From: Blasia pusilla
Taxonomy: Eukaryota; Marchantiophyta; Marchantiopsida; Blasiales
Reading direction: 5' to 3'
Length of the DNA: 64,000 nt
Assembly (NCBI GenBank): GCA_050084515.1
Contig: CM114272.1
Span: forward strand, 7,192,001 to 7,256,000
The notes below the pieces were generated by a model. The model made no database searches and was not told the origin of the DNA. It saw nothing but the letters and a program-made list of their open reading frames with translations. This document shows, piece after piece, positions 1 through 10,970 of this stretch. A program made the position numbers and the translations under genes. Each line of letters opens with the position of its first letter. The first letter of the stretch is position 1.

Positions 1-460
1 AAGGTTATCCATACTCTCCGATGTGCACATGGTGGAGAATGAACGGCCACACATGATGTCATTAGAGAGGCGGTAGCATCAGTGGCTCGTACTGCAGGAT
101 ACACCGTTGGGCAAGAGCAACTCAATGTCCTACCTTCAACCACACAAGCAACCTCTCGTCGGAGAGTGGATCTTGTTATGTCTCAAGGTGGATTCCGGAC
201 ACTAGGTGATGTGGTGGTTACTGATCCAACAAGTCCTGACTTAGTGTGTCGAGTTGCAAATACCAAAGGTTCGACGGCGGCGGAAGCTGCCTCAAGAATG
301 AAGGAGTTAAGTTATGCTATGAGACATGCGACTGATAGATTTATTCCTTTAGCAGTAGAAGTATTCGGTCATTTACATGTGTCTTTTGATACTTCCCTGA
401 AAACATGTGCTCACCACTCCCTCGAGAATCATCATCTTGCCCCTTTCCCATAATCCTTCT
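1..460 (+). pseudogene. Retroelement-associated ORF fragment, broken
   Basis: An open frame from about position 82 to 453 continues leftwards in the same frame to the window edge, but through a TGA stop at about 52-54. The protein shows a block reading RTATHD-like (here TATHDVIREAV), then GDVVVTDPTSPDLV, then ASRMKELSY, then FIPLAVEVFG. I recognise this as the conserved block in ORFs often annotated next to reverse transcriptases in algae and non-seed plants; the D...E/K spacing could fit a nuclease-like fold, but that is inference. The family motif fades after the FGHLHVSFDT segment, where a Cys-containing end (KTCAHH) is still visible. The in-frame stop and the lack of a start make this a relic, not a live gene. 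It extends off the left edge. Confidence 0.5.
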
Positions 461-1697
461 CTCTTTGTAGTTACTACTTATTTTCGGCAATGCATCTCAT
501 TGGCCTTACAACATGCAAAAGCCTTGACATTGATACATCGTGCGGACGTGGTGGGGGGTCGCTCGCCTCGTCGTCCATTCATGTCTGACCAACCACTCGT
601 GTTCTTGTCAGATTTGTTTCAGATTGTCAATCGTGTAGTTCGTTGAATCGTGTTTGCATTGGCTAGTTGCCATTTTATTTTTGCATTCCATTATCCAATT
701 TTCCTTTCTTTGTCCTCTTTGAGGTTTATTTTATAATAAATTGGATATATATAAATTTCTAGCGGAAAGAAACAGACTGGTCGAAGAAAGAAAGATACCA
801 AACCGGGAATCGAACAAAAGCGTGACCGCCATGCATGCATGCATGGGTAGGATCCACGGTTGTCGTCGTACTCGTCACTCAATCCAACGGTGGTCGCTCG
901 TATAGATCGTAATAGAGGTCTAGGGAATCAGGGATGCCACTATTTCACGCTCCGGATGGCGCCGCCACTGTGAAAAGCTATGGGGAACGTCCTGCCTTAC
1001 CACACTGAAGCAGCACTGGCACATGTCGACCACGTGTCGTATCTGAGGCGGTGACACCTTGCTCACTGGGGCCGTGGGAGCGAGAGACGCAGTAACTGTA
1101 GTGCTGAGTTTACTTACGCTTATGGGATGAGGTAAAGAGCAGGACGGGATTGGGGAACTGGCGGGAGAGACACCGTCAGATCCACCCTACAACGGCTACG
1201 ATCTGCCTTCCATCCGAGCTCCGTTCGAAACTCTGGCCGGGATCCATACACCGGCAAGATTGCTGTTGCCGCGTATTTCTGTGCTGTAGTATGGCATGAC
1301 GTGGTTGAATGAGAAGTAGACTGTACGTGGTCGGGTCGTGAACGCCGGAAAGAGATTGTAAGTAGAAGAAAGGGACGTGAGGATTCTAAGAGCTAAGGGA
1401 CTGACGGTGGATCGGGCAGGAGTTTCTTGAAGACTCGAAACGGACGGGGGCTTCTTAAGTTCTTATTAATCGAGGCGAAGAGAACTATTTCCTCCTTTGC
1501 GCGCCTGATCTATGTATGGATTCTTCTGCGGCGCTGCAGCTGGTTTCGAAGATGGGGCGGAACATTCGTTTTGGTATGATGCTTGCACTCGGTGTTTAGG
1601 CGTCGGTACGCAGCGAGTGGGTGAGTCCAGTTAAATTTGGGATCGGCGAGGGTCGGAGTTTTGGAAAGTAAATCAGATTGTTTAGAAGTAGTCCACA
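461..1697. other. Intergenic region and leader of the fasciclin-like gene
   Basis: No convincing coding region. The first part (to about 800) is AT-rich. From about 900 to 1,697 the base composition becomes balanced, as in the other gene islands, so this stretch probably holds the promoter and 5' leader of the gene that starts at 1,698. A short run of alternating ATGC units lies at about 830-846. I see no clear TATA box that can be fixed by eye. Confidence 0.4.
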
Positions 1698-2570
1698 ATG
1701 GGGCGGAGTATCAGTGCAAGATTTTGGGCGGTGGTGATGGCGGTGCTGCTGGTGGCGGTGAGTACGAGCTGTTATGGAGTGGAAGCACAGCTTGCGCCGC
1801 TAGTAAGTCCTGTCCCTGCTGCATCGCCAGGATTTCCACCCATTTCTGCGCCGAAAGCTCCAGTAGCACCGCCGATGAAGACGCCTCCGGCTGTACAGCA
1901 AGTGTTGGAAGCGTTGCGCACGACCAATTTTACCACCGCTGCCAGGATGATTCAAAAGTACCTTCCGGATCTACGCAAGAACAGCACCCTGTTCTTACCC
2001 ACGGACGTGGCGTTGGCCAAAATCCGGGACGAGGATCTCTTGGGCAAGATTTTTAATTATCATTCCGCCACTCCACAGTACAGTTTTGAGCAGCTGCTGG
2101 GTCTTGGGATCGGGACTCAACTGAAGACGGCGCTGACGAACTACACGCTGCTGGTCACCGACAGTTCACGGGACAATTTTCTTGTCGATGATGTGCGCAT
2201 TAGTTTTCCGGATGTCTGCAGATCCTCGCGAGGGTCGACTCTAGAGGTTTCTTGCCACGGGGTGGATTCAATCTTCAATCTGAGCAAGTACGGGTTCGCT
2301 GCGCTTCCACAGGAACCAGCCACAGCGCCGGCTTCTGTGCCCGTTGCTTCCCCCGCTCCCACTCAGCTTTCTCCTCTAAACTCCCCCCCTGCGCCTCCGG
2401 TTCCCCCAGGTGCAGCTCCGGAAACGGAAATTCTTCCGCCTGCTGCCGCTCCGTCTGCTTCCCCTCCCATAGATCGATCCGGATCCATAATGCTGTCAGC
2501 AGATCATCGACGAGCGGAATGGCGTATATTTCTCACTGCTGCAATCGTGTGCGTCGTTTCAGCCTTGTAA
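1698..2570 (+). CDS. Fasciclin (FAS1)-domain cell-surface protein, FLA-like
   Basis: The 290-residue protein begins with a signal peptide (basic MGRSISAR, then a hydrophobic stretch, ending near residue 30 at GVEAQ). A Pro/Ala/Ser-rich segment follows (about 35-62), then one FAS1-type domain (about 63-200) with NSTLFLPTDVAL and the downstream FNYHSATPQYSF block. Next is a second Pro/Ala/Ser-rich tail (about 205-255) with AP, SP and PP dipeptides typical of arabinogalactan glycosylation. The C-terminus is hydrophobic (IFLTAAIVCVVSAL), as expected for a GPI-anchor signal, though short. Family knowledge: fasciclin-like arabinogalactan proteins act at the plasma membrane and cell wall in adhesion and wall organisation. 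N-glycosylation sequons (NFT, NST, NYT, NLS) are present. The gene is uninterrupted. The ATG is the first in frame and directly precedes the signal peptide. Assignment to a named FLA is not possible here. Confidence 0.85.
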   Translation: MGRSISARFWAVVMAVLLVAVSTSCYGVEAQLAPLVSPVPAASPGFPPISAPKAPVAPPMKTPPAVQQVLEALRTTNFTTAARMIQKYLPDLRKNSTLFLPTDVALAKIRDEDLLGKIFNYHSATPQYSFEQLLGLGIGTQLKTALTNYTLLVTDSSRDNFLVDDVRISFPDVCRSSRGSTLEVSCHGVDSIFNLSKYGFAALPQEPATAPASVPVASPAPTQLSPLNSPPAPPVPPGAAPETEILPPAAAPSASPPIDRSGSIMLSADHRRAEWRIFLTAAIVCVVSAL

Positions 2571-3386
2571 AGCTTGCGGAGCGTTGCTTACAGTTTATGG
2601 CTAATCGTCTCTCGATATCTCTGCAACCTTTTCATTGGGCAGTTTACTATCCCAAGGGTCTAGTTCTAGAGTCGATCCCGAAGCTTGTTTAATTTCCTCA
2701 CCTCTGCTCGTCGTGATCGCTCTAGGCTAGGTCCGTTCGAACATTGTCAGGCTGCATTTTCTGCTCGCTCGCTGGCTTGCATGTGGAGTGACTAATGAAT
2801 GAATCAGCAGGTGGACAAATAGGGTGTACCTTCCGGACACGATCGATCTCACGTGGTCCGATTAGACTATTGTACTCTCGGAATTCGATGCCGTGGGTAA
2901 ATTTTGTACCTCAGGAGCACTTGTAATACGATTTCTTTCTGTCGAGACAGACTATTAACTCAATGAGTCGAATTCTTGGTATTTATATGCAAGAATGTTG
3001 TTTGCTTGAAAGGTTCCCGAACTAGCTGGATGGATTCATCCATCTTGTGAGCAGGACTGTCCAGAAGACGAATGCCCGCAATAGAAAATGTAGTGAATGT
3101 TTGGGCGATGGATGTCGCTTGCTAGCTTTTCGGATGCGTGCTCCGTTTTATGTTGGAACCTCCAAATGTTAGTATCTACAATTATACTCATTATTCATGA
3201 TAGGAGTAAGGGTGGGGTAACGAGGGCAAGGGAAGAGATGAACAGCAATAAATATGATGATGGAAAACCCATGAGAAAAAGGAGGGGGGCTCACAATCCA
3301 TATTGAAAAAGAAGAAAGGGCATTCCCCTATGGACTAAACTCATCATAAAAGAAACAATATCAACAATTCTTAAGGAATTATCATT

Positions 3387-3440
3387 ACTATTAATTAAGT
3401 GTGCCTCTAGTGTTGGGGTCTCCCACACTTAATCAATAGT
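3387..3440. repeat. Inverted repeat, 17-bp arms
   Basis: The left arm ACTATTAATTAAGTGTG (3387-3403) pairs with the right arm CACACTTAATCAATAGT (3424-3440) with one mismatch, around a 20-nt loop. A further ACACTTAATTAATTAATTAG follows. It could be a small fold-back element remnant; no target duplication is clear. Confidence 0.6.
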
Positions 3441-3755
3441 ACACTTAATTAATTAATTAGCATGGGCTTCCTGAAGGGGAGGGAATGAAAGTTGAAGCAA
3501 CACATAAGCAAGCGAAAGGAAGGATAAGAAAGGAGGAGGGTGGAGTTTACATGAACAAATTCGATAAGAAACTTAGAAAAATATTCATACACAGATTTGA
3601 AAAAGTACAAATTAGGATGGCAAGTGGCTATACATTAGTTTGTAATAGCTCTTGAAATGCCATAAGTATTTGAGTTTGTCTCGATAACTCAACCGATTAA
3701 TTGAAAATAGAAAGGATGTGAGTCTAGTTGTGAAGTTAAATTTTCAAATAAATCG

Positions 3756-3808
3756 ATTATTTATATTTTAAAAATATTTGTTGGGAAATATTTTAAAATA
3801 TAAATAAT
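3756..3808. repeat. AT-rich near-perfect inverted repeat
   Basis: Arms of about 23-24 bp (3756-3779 and 3786-3808) differ by one extra T in the left arm and are separated by a 6-nt loop (GTTGGG). It is entirely AT-rich, so it may be a cruciform-prone sequence or a degraded MITE. Confidence 0.65.
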
Positions 3809-4492
3809 GCAAGTCTGTTAGTAATCTCTACATATTATTGAAGGAAGATAATTAAAAAAATCTGAAATGAACCACGTTTGTAGATAACATCCATAGATAA
3901 GTTGAAGTTTTGGATTTGTAAGATTTGATGGGAGTTTTTTTTTTCCTCGAAAGACAAGAATTTAAATGTTTCATCTATCTGTGCCCTCTAACACCTCTTA
4001 ACACCTAATATTTGTAGCCAATTCAAGCAAGCGTCCTCTTAAAATTTTGGGGTAAGTGAAGTGGGAATAGGGAGATTTAGTGGTGATCAGCCTCAAATTA
4101 CCCATCACGCTTACCTAGTATTCCATAATATGGTGGCAGATACTCCAAGACTACACCGATCTCCCCCGTTAATGCTCTTATAAAAGGTATTTTCAGATTA
4201 GAAGATGAACGTTTAAGCCAACCGTAAGTCCAATAGAAACCTCAAGCATTAATAAAGATTGAATGTTCTGGACATATGACGGAATATCCATATTTATTCT
4301 GATCTTAACACTAGAATTCTAGTAGAAATCAGAAAATCCGGATCCCATATTCTGCTGGATGCGGATGAAAAAAGTCCAGCAGACAGATTTCAAACAATGA
4401 TATGCGAGCTTTGAGACCATTCTCGACAGTAAGAGTGAAACCACGACGAAGCCGGTTTGATTAATTGAATATGTTTACATTTGATAGATCTC

Positions 4493-4531
4493 CTCTCTTC
4501 TCTCTCTCTCTCTCTCTCGCTCTCTGAGAGA
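4493..4531. repeat. CT microsatellite
   Basis: An almost pure run of CT dinucleotides with a single CG interruption, followed by GAGAGAT. It lies downstream of the NB-ARC gene. Confidence 0.85.
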
Positions 4532-5026
4532 TCAACGGGAACTAACGAGTCGCTTTAGGTTGAAGTTTACAATTGGTGGATCGAAATTAAAAAGTTACCT
4601 CGCCTGTGAGATTGCTCGATCGTTATCGCGAGCTGTTGTTCAGTTACGATTTCTAGTTACATGAGTTTATAAAAATACATCGACCTGTGAAATTAATCTA
4701 ATTGCTTCTGTTATGCCAGAGTCGTTCTAAATCGGTGGCTCTGGATTCCAACTACTCTAACGGACGACGGCAAAATTGTATCAAACCTACACCCTTCGGC
4801 CTCATCTGGAGACCATTCTGATTCTGCTTCAAATTAACATTAAGTCGGCATCTCGTTGTTGTCCTTGATCAAGAGAAACTCAACATCTTCCCATCAATTT
4901 GTACACTTGGAAATTTTGTGTGAAGAAGGATTTATCTGTCGAACCTGGTGTCTGCACGTATTCGACTGTCGGTCTTGAAACAACTGGTGGGTGGTCGGTC
5001 TAATGGAGCTATGACTCTGCGCGCGA

Positions 5027-8000
5027 TCACTTGATCTTGTAACCCAGGAATTCTACACCGAGCCCTCCGAGAAAACCCGCACCATAGCCAGGGTCGTCCA
5101 GCTGGGGAGGCTTATTCGACATTGCCTTGTCAGCGTCTGCACAGGCTTCCTCATGGTCGTTCATGAGGAACTTGATGTAGCCGCGGTGCTTTAGAGACTC
5201 ATAATCGTCTGGGTTGATCTGCAGGCCTCGGCTTAAATCCTCCAGGGCGCCTGGAAGATCGCCCATCATGCCTTTCAGGATCCCCCTTTCCTGCCAATGG
5301 AATTGCTTGTGTGGTTGAAGATCCATAGCCTTGTTGGCGTCGCTCAGAGCTCCTTCGAAATCCTTCAACATCGCCCTCACAAATCTCCTCCAGCTGCGTT
5401 CATTTCCATCCTACTGGTAAGCGATCGGCACACGGACCACGACTACTGGCATGATCGAGTAGGGAATATTAATCAACAGAAAAATCTCAAATTTTTAGAT
5501 CTGCAGATACATGTACCAAATTTAAGAATCTGCCCGCGCCTGATCTGATCAAGCTGGACCCGACTGGCGACTCGGAATCCAAATTGTGGAGGAACTGAAA
5601 ACTGAGGGAGAGGAAGCATAGTAGATATGTACCTGAAAGTGTAGGGGTTTTCGGGTTGTAAGGTGAACGCTCTGTCGAGATCGGCAAGAGCTTGTTTGTA
5701 GTTCTCCATCTCGACGTTGATCACTGCACGACTACGATACGCCTCAGCGGAGCTGAGAATCAGGCGGTTGTTGGTGCGAGCATCGATCTGTATCAGGGTC
5801 CTGGCCGCTACCGCTTGCACGGTGGGTTCGACATCGCTCTCTAGAAGCCTGAGGAGTCTCTCGATGGCATCGGGGAAGCACGCAACGGTGAGCCTGTTCA
5901 TGGGGTTCTCGGCCAAGTTGGCAATAGCCCAGGCTGCATTTGTTTGCAGGGCAGGACTCTCGTCTCTGCTCAAGAGTCTCACTAACCCTTCCAGAGCTCC
6001 GGGGATTCCAGCTATGGTGGACTGATTCTCCTCGGCCGTTGCCATAGTGGCCAGAGCCCGTGCAGCATTATTCTGTGTGTAAGAGCTCACATCCGGGTCC
6101 AGCAGCCCGACAAAACCTTCCAGAGCTCCACGGAACCTGGCAACGAGAACTCTATTGGATTTGGCTTCAACAATGTGTGCCAGAGCTCGAAGTGCATTGT
6201 TTTGGGTATAGGGATTGACCTCCTTGTGCAACAGCGCCACCAAGCCTTCGAGAGCTCCGGGGTATGTTGCCACCAGCTCCTGATTCTCCCCTGCAGCTGC
6301 AAGGTTTGCCAGGGCCCACGCTGCCCGGCTTTGAAGGTGCAGGCTCACATTCTTGTGCGTTCCCAACAACCCAACGAGACCCTTGAGCGCACCAGGGCAG
6401 GCAGCAATGGAGGCTTTGTTCTCATGCGCATCGGCCAGGCTCCCCAAGGCCCACGCAGCGCTGAGATTTCGCCATGCCCAGGTCGCTTGCTGTTGGATAT
6501 CTCTGTGCAGGTTCTCAGATTCACTCTCGAAGAGACCGACCAATCCCTCCAAAGCTCCGGGGATTTTGGCGATGGTGGTCTTCACCTTCGTCTCCGTTGC
6601 TTCCGCGAGGTGTACCAGAGCCCACGCTGCGGAGCACCTGGTCTGGGGGTTGACGTCCTTGTTCAGCAGCCGCACAAGGCCTTTCAAGGCGCCCGGAAAC
6701 TCCACGATGTTCTCCTTGTTTACCTTGGCATCGGACAGATTGGCCAGAGCCCACGCCGCGTTCAGATTGCCCAGCGCTCTTGCTGATTGGTGATCACCAT
6801 TGCAATCCAGGCCGAATTGGTCGACCTCCAGCAGCCGCACCAGGCCTTCCAGAGCGCCCGGGAACCCTGCAATCTTGAGCTTGTTCTCCTCGGCCTCTGC
6901 CATGTTCGCCAACGCCCACGCCGCTTTGCTCTGCGTCACCGGGCTCACATCCTTCCCGAGCAGCCCCACCAATCCCTCCAATGCGCCTGCAAATGCTGCA
7001 ACCGCGACCTTGTTCTCTCGTTCCCCGGTGATGTTCGCCAACGCCCACGCAGCGTTGCTCTGAGTGTCGGATCTCAAATCATCTCTGCTCGACCGGCCCA
7101 GCATAGCCACCAGCCCTCGCAGCGCACCGGGGAACTCTGCAACAGCCACTCGATTCTCCTCCGCCTCCGCCACCACCATCAGGGTCCATACTGCGATCGT
7201 CAGAGTCTCCGGGTGCACGTCTTTGGTGTGGAGCAGCCGCACAAATACCTTGAGAAAGCCTGGAAACCGCGCCAGATTGTATTGCTTCTCTTCGGACACC
7301 GCAATATTCGTCAACGCCCACGCTGCGTTCTTTTTGGTCTCTGAAGGAGTGTGCTTCCCAAGTAGGCCTATGAGGCCCTTCAGAATGCCTTCGCTGGCGA
7401 TAAGTAGAGGCTTGTCCAGAGCGTGCACTGCTAATGCCCAGCAAGTTGTCAAGGCCGACTCGCTTATTGCCAGCAGTCCTGTGATCCCATTCTCAGGACT
7501 CCGGTGGCATATGAACTCCAAGATCACCTGCAGACAATGTCACTACATAACGTCATGATTGACCAACAACATCAAGACTCATGGGCGGACGCGACATTGG
7601 CCGATGTACTCCGTATACGGGTTCAAGCGCAATTGGATCTGGAGAGGTCTCCATCAGTGTTTCCGAATGAACATACATGAACGTTTCCAAATGTCGGCCC
7701 ATGAGAGCAAGCAATACGGTTTTGATTCACACAAATTGATATGCGAGTGCTAATTTCAGACTGAGGCTCCGCATCTTCATCTTATTCTGATGTCCAGGTC
7801 TAGACCTGTTCCTCGATCACACTACTGTTGGAAAAATGTTCGCTGGTTGCATTGGTTAAAATCTGATGGCGAGATCGTGAATACCTGTCTGGAGAGGATA
7901 TGGATCATGGAAGATTGTTGTGGCCACTGGTCTTCAACATCCACCTGCAGCAACGAGACGAAAGGTTGCAGCCAGGTGAGGATGAGGCTTCCCATGTGGC

Positions 8001-10207
8001 TGAAGTTAGAAACGCCCAACTTCGCTGCTGCCCTAACTGCAAGCTCCCCTTCTCCGTAAACGACACACAGGGCAGTCATGAGAGCTGCGTCGGAGCTAAG
8101 CTCATCCTGAGAATTGCCCAACCGATTCAACAGTGAATCGATGAGCAAATCGATCTCGTGGCCCTTGGTGACCTTCACACAGTGCTTCCTGATCCCATGA
8201 ATAGTCAAGGTACTCTGCTGTTCCTTGCTCCAAGGAACCACCTGCTGCTGGTGCTGAATCAGGCCGCGCGCACTCAAGAAATCTCGCCATGAAGCGAAGC
8301 TCCCAATCATGCTGCTGTCGGTGCATTTCACCAGCAATTGCACCACTACTTCCGGAATGGGAAGGTCGTCAAATGCAGCAAGAGCAAACAGAATGAGCTT
8401 CGCTGGTTGCGGCAAGTAATCCACTGCCAGAGCCATGGACACCGCCACATGCCTCGGATACTGCTCGCCCAGAGCGAGTATGCCTTCGTCGTCCACCTCC
8501 AGCAATCTCCGGAACTGGATCTCCACATGGCGCCAATGATTGACATCTGTGCACGAACCCGACCGGCTGTTCACGGCCGACGACAAGCTCACCAACGCCA
8601 AGGGATTCGCGCCCGTCGCAATTATCAGCATATCTGCGACATCCTGCACCGATTTACGAACAGGCTCGTCAGTCACGTACCCTCCCACACATCTTCATCA
8701 ATGGAAACTGTGAAGAAAAACCAAAAAATGAAGCTCTAGATAGAGCAACATATGTCTAGGTTGCAAGCCCGATGGATGGATCCATCACGGGAGTCGCGAC
8801 TGAGATCATGTTCAGCGGAAAAATCGAATTGTTTGAGAATGTGGCTAATGGTTACCTGATCATCAAGTAAACATCTCATGGTCTTCAGATCTAAGAGATA
8901 GATGTGCACGAGTGATGTAATGCAATCTTGTGAAACCCAAGGTTCGATCTAAACGTGTATGGACAGATCCTCATCCGGATCGTATCTATGTAGACAGGCA
9001 ATGCCGATTCGCGAGGAATTGGAAGCGATCGAAGGTGGTGATGGTCCCACAAATATAATAGGCGAAAGGCAATGTCATGGTCAATTGCTCGTACCTCCAG
9101 ATGGGATGGCATGGAATGTGGCAGATCCATGTGCTGGGCGAGGACTTTCCTCGCATCCTCCAGACGAAGAGATGGCATGAGGAAGTTGAAGGAATTGGGC
9201 CACATCAATTCGAGCTCAGATGTGACCAAGTACTTGACACGGCTGCTGGGCACCATCAAATGGTGCAAGAGGTCGTAGTCTTCAATATCGTCGAGCACAA
9301 TCAGAGCATCCTTCTCCTCCATATACTCCACGAGCTTCTTGTGGATGGCGGCTTCGTTAAGCTGTTGACATTCACCGCTGCTCAGAAGCATGTGTAGTGG
9401 GTACTCCAAGATGTGCAGCAACTCCAGTTGCTTGGCTTTGATGTCCACTCCTCCTCCGCAGCCCAAGTAAAAAACACCATCGCCAAACACACAATGCCCC
9501 GAGCGCTTTTGCAATTGCTTCTCTTCGTAGTGCAGCGACACATGTCTGGCTAGACTCGACTTCCCCGTACCGGGTCCTCCCTGCAAAACTATCAAATGCG
9601 GACCAAAGTTCCTCTCCAGAGCATGTCGAACTTCCACCACCGACGCCTGGACCGGCACATAGCGATTGTCGGGGACAAAAGGCAGCCTAGAGCGTTTGCG
9701 TGACTTGGATAGTCGGCGCGACTGTGGCTGTTGCTGCTGCAGCAATAGGTGTTTGACATTGGTTGTGAATCTCTTGGACTCAAGATCGCTGCTGACGGAC
9801 TGGAGATCATCCGTGGAGTTGTCTCTCAATAGCACCGGCAGATTGTCCAGGACGTCGATGACTCTCTGGATGCTGGCGGCGAGCTCTTTGGGAAACATGA
9901 AGCGGCTTGCTGCAAAGCACTTCATGTAGCACGAGCTGTGCAGCTTCCGGAGGCGCGTCTCCTCCTCGCGGAGTTTCTTGCTGGCCGCCTGCACCATGGG
10001 AGATACCAAATTCTCCCCCAGGATTCCGTACTTCTTCAGCTGCGCGCACCAAAACGGATGCTTCGATCGGATTGTTTCCACCATATCTGGAAATTTCTCC
10101 AGCTCCTCACATCCTTCGTACAACCCGGGCCCCAGCTGATCCGCCAGAAGTGAAGCTTTCATAACCAATGCTACAAGAGCTGATTCTTCGAGTCCTGTCT
10201 TTGCCAT
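5027..10207 (-). CDS. NB-ARC / ARM-repeat / TPR protein (NLR-like), four exons
   Basis: I join exons 10207-9095, 8664-7885, 7527-5633 and 5393-5027; the phases agree and give 4,155 nt, 1,384 residues. Residues 1-180 are a helical N-terminal region with no LRR, TIR or kinase signature. The NB-ARC follows: P-loop GGPGTGKSS (210-218), Walker B ALIVLDDIED (301-310), an RNBS-B-like SSRVKYLVTSE (321-331) and a GLPLAL-type motif GANPLAL (389-395). A winged-helix region ends in an MHD-like IHGIRK (about 526-531), with Gly replacing Asp. From about 655 to 1,200 I count twelve ARM-like repeats with a PGALxGLVxLL core, and from about 1,205 to 1,370 three TPR units. Splice sites: GAG|GTACGA, CAG|GTATTC with acceptor GTCTGCAG, and TTTCAG|GTACAT. 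The 8665/8664 acceptor has a poor pyrimidine tract and was chosen by phase and by homology. By analogy to NLR/STAND switches this is probably an intracellular ATP-dependent sensor, but the ligand and role are unknown. Confidence 0.85.
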
Positions 10208-10970
10208 TCCTCCCTTTCGGTTTCTCTCTCTTCTACTATTCAGTTCTAACCTTATCCCCCGCTCGTCAAGCTCAGCCGGTAATTGTTGATCTTACTTCGA
10301 AGATTGAGAACGAAATCGCGCTGGCCTTGCAGATCGATCGAAACTCTCGAGGAAGCAATGCCGAGTGTACGTGCGCTCCGACGGATGGTGAAATAAAGGA
10401 AATGTGGGAATTTTAATCGTCCGTGGCAACGATTGAACAATTGTGCGGCGGGACACACCCTCCGCACACCCTGGAATTCTCTCCCTCCCTACCTCGAAGG
10501 TGGTTGTCCCAAGACCGACTCAGTGCGTCGAACTTGCCCCAATTGATGTTCTGAATAACGGGGAGGGCAATCACCATGTAACGTAATATATTTCTATCTC
10601 CAATGGATCGTTCGTTTCGGATCCAGATTCTTAGTCCTGCTAGCTAGCTTGCTAGCTAACGAGCGAGCTCGATCGATTGATCGAACTCAACGCTGTTTCT
10701 CGTTTCTCCTCGATATCGATAGAGGGGAGGAGTGAGCGATGGATGGAGAGAGAAAGAGACGGAGACAGATGGGGTAGGGAGGGGAGGAGAGGAGAGGGAG
10801 AGGAGGGATGAATCAGGGGAAGAAATGATGGCGACTTCAGGCGACCAGGCGGATCAAAAGAGTTTAACCGAGCGAGGTCAGCAGACGGCAATACCTGCCA
10901 GCCAGCGTCTGCAAGCTGTTGATTGTGTACGAGTGTTCGTGGGGACCCTTCCAAATTTAGAGAGGTAGAG
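10208..10970 (-). promoter_or_regulatory. 5' flank and pyrimidine-rich leader of the NB-ARC gene
   Basis: On the minus strand the segment 10812-10728 is a long C/T-rich tract (purine-rich on the + strand), as is common in plant 5' leaders and proximal promoters. At 10640-10685 there is a cluster of self-complementary GCTAGC, GAGCTC and GATCGATC words. Frames open here on both strands, but their peptides are low complexity and I do not treat them as genes. The transcription start cannot be fixed by eye. Confidence 0.35.

Larger units (their letters stand above)
2571..5026. other. Intergenic: 3' flank of the FAS1 gene, then AT-rich DNA
   Basis: The first 400 bases remain GC-balanced and probably include the 3' UTR of the fasciclin-like gene. 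From about 3,300 to 4,480 the DNA is AT-rich, without coding potential, and holds two inverted repeats and a CT microsatellite, listed separately. From 4,500 to 5,026 the composition rises again; this should contain the 3' UTR of the minus-strand NB-ARC gene. Confidence 0.5.

Noticed and set aside
2252-2692. A 146-codon + strand frame overlapping the FAS1 gene
   Set aside because: Out-of-frame shadow of the Pro/Ala-rich region; the FAS1 frame carries the signal peptide and the domain.
5717-7558. Several + strand frames of 64-203 codons opposite the ARM exon
   Set aside because: They are antisense shadows of the repeated, GC-balanced ARM coding sequence; the minus-strand frame has the domain evidence.
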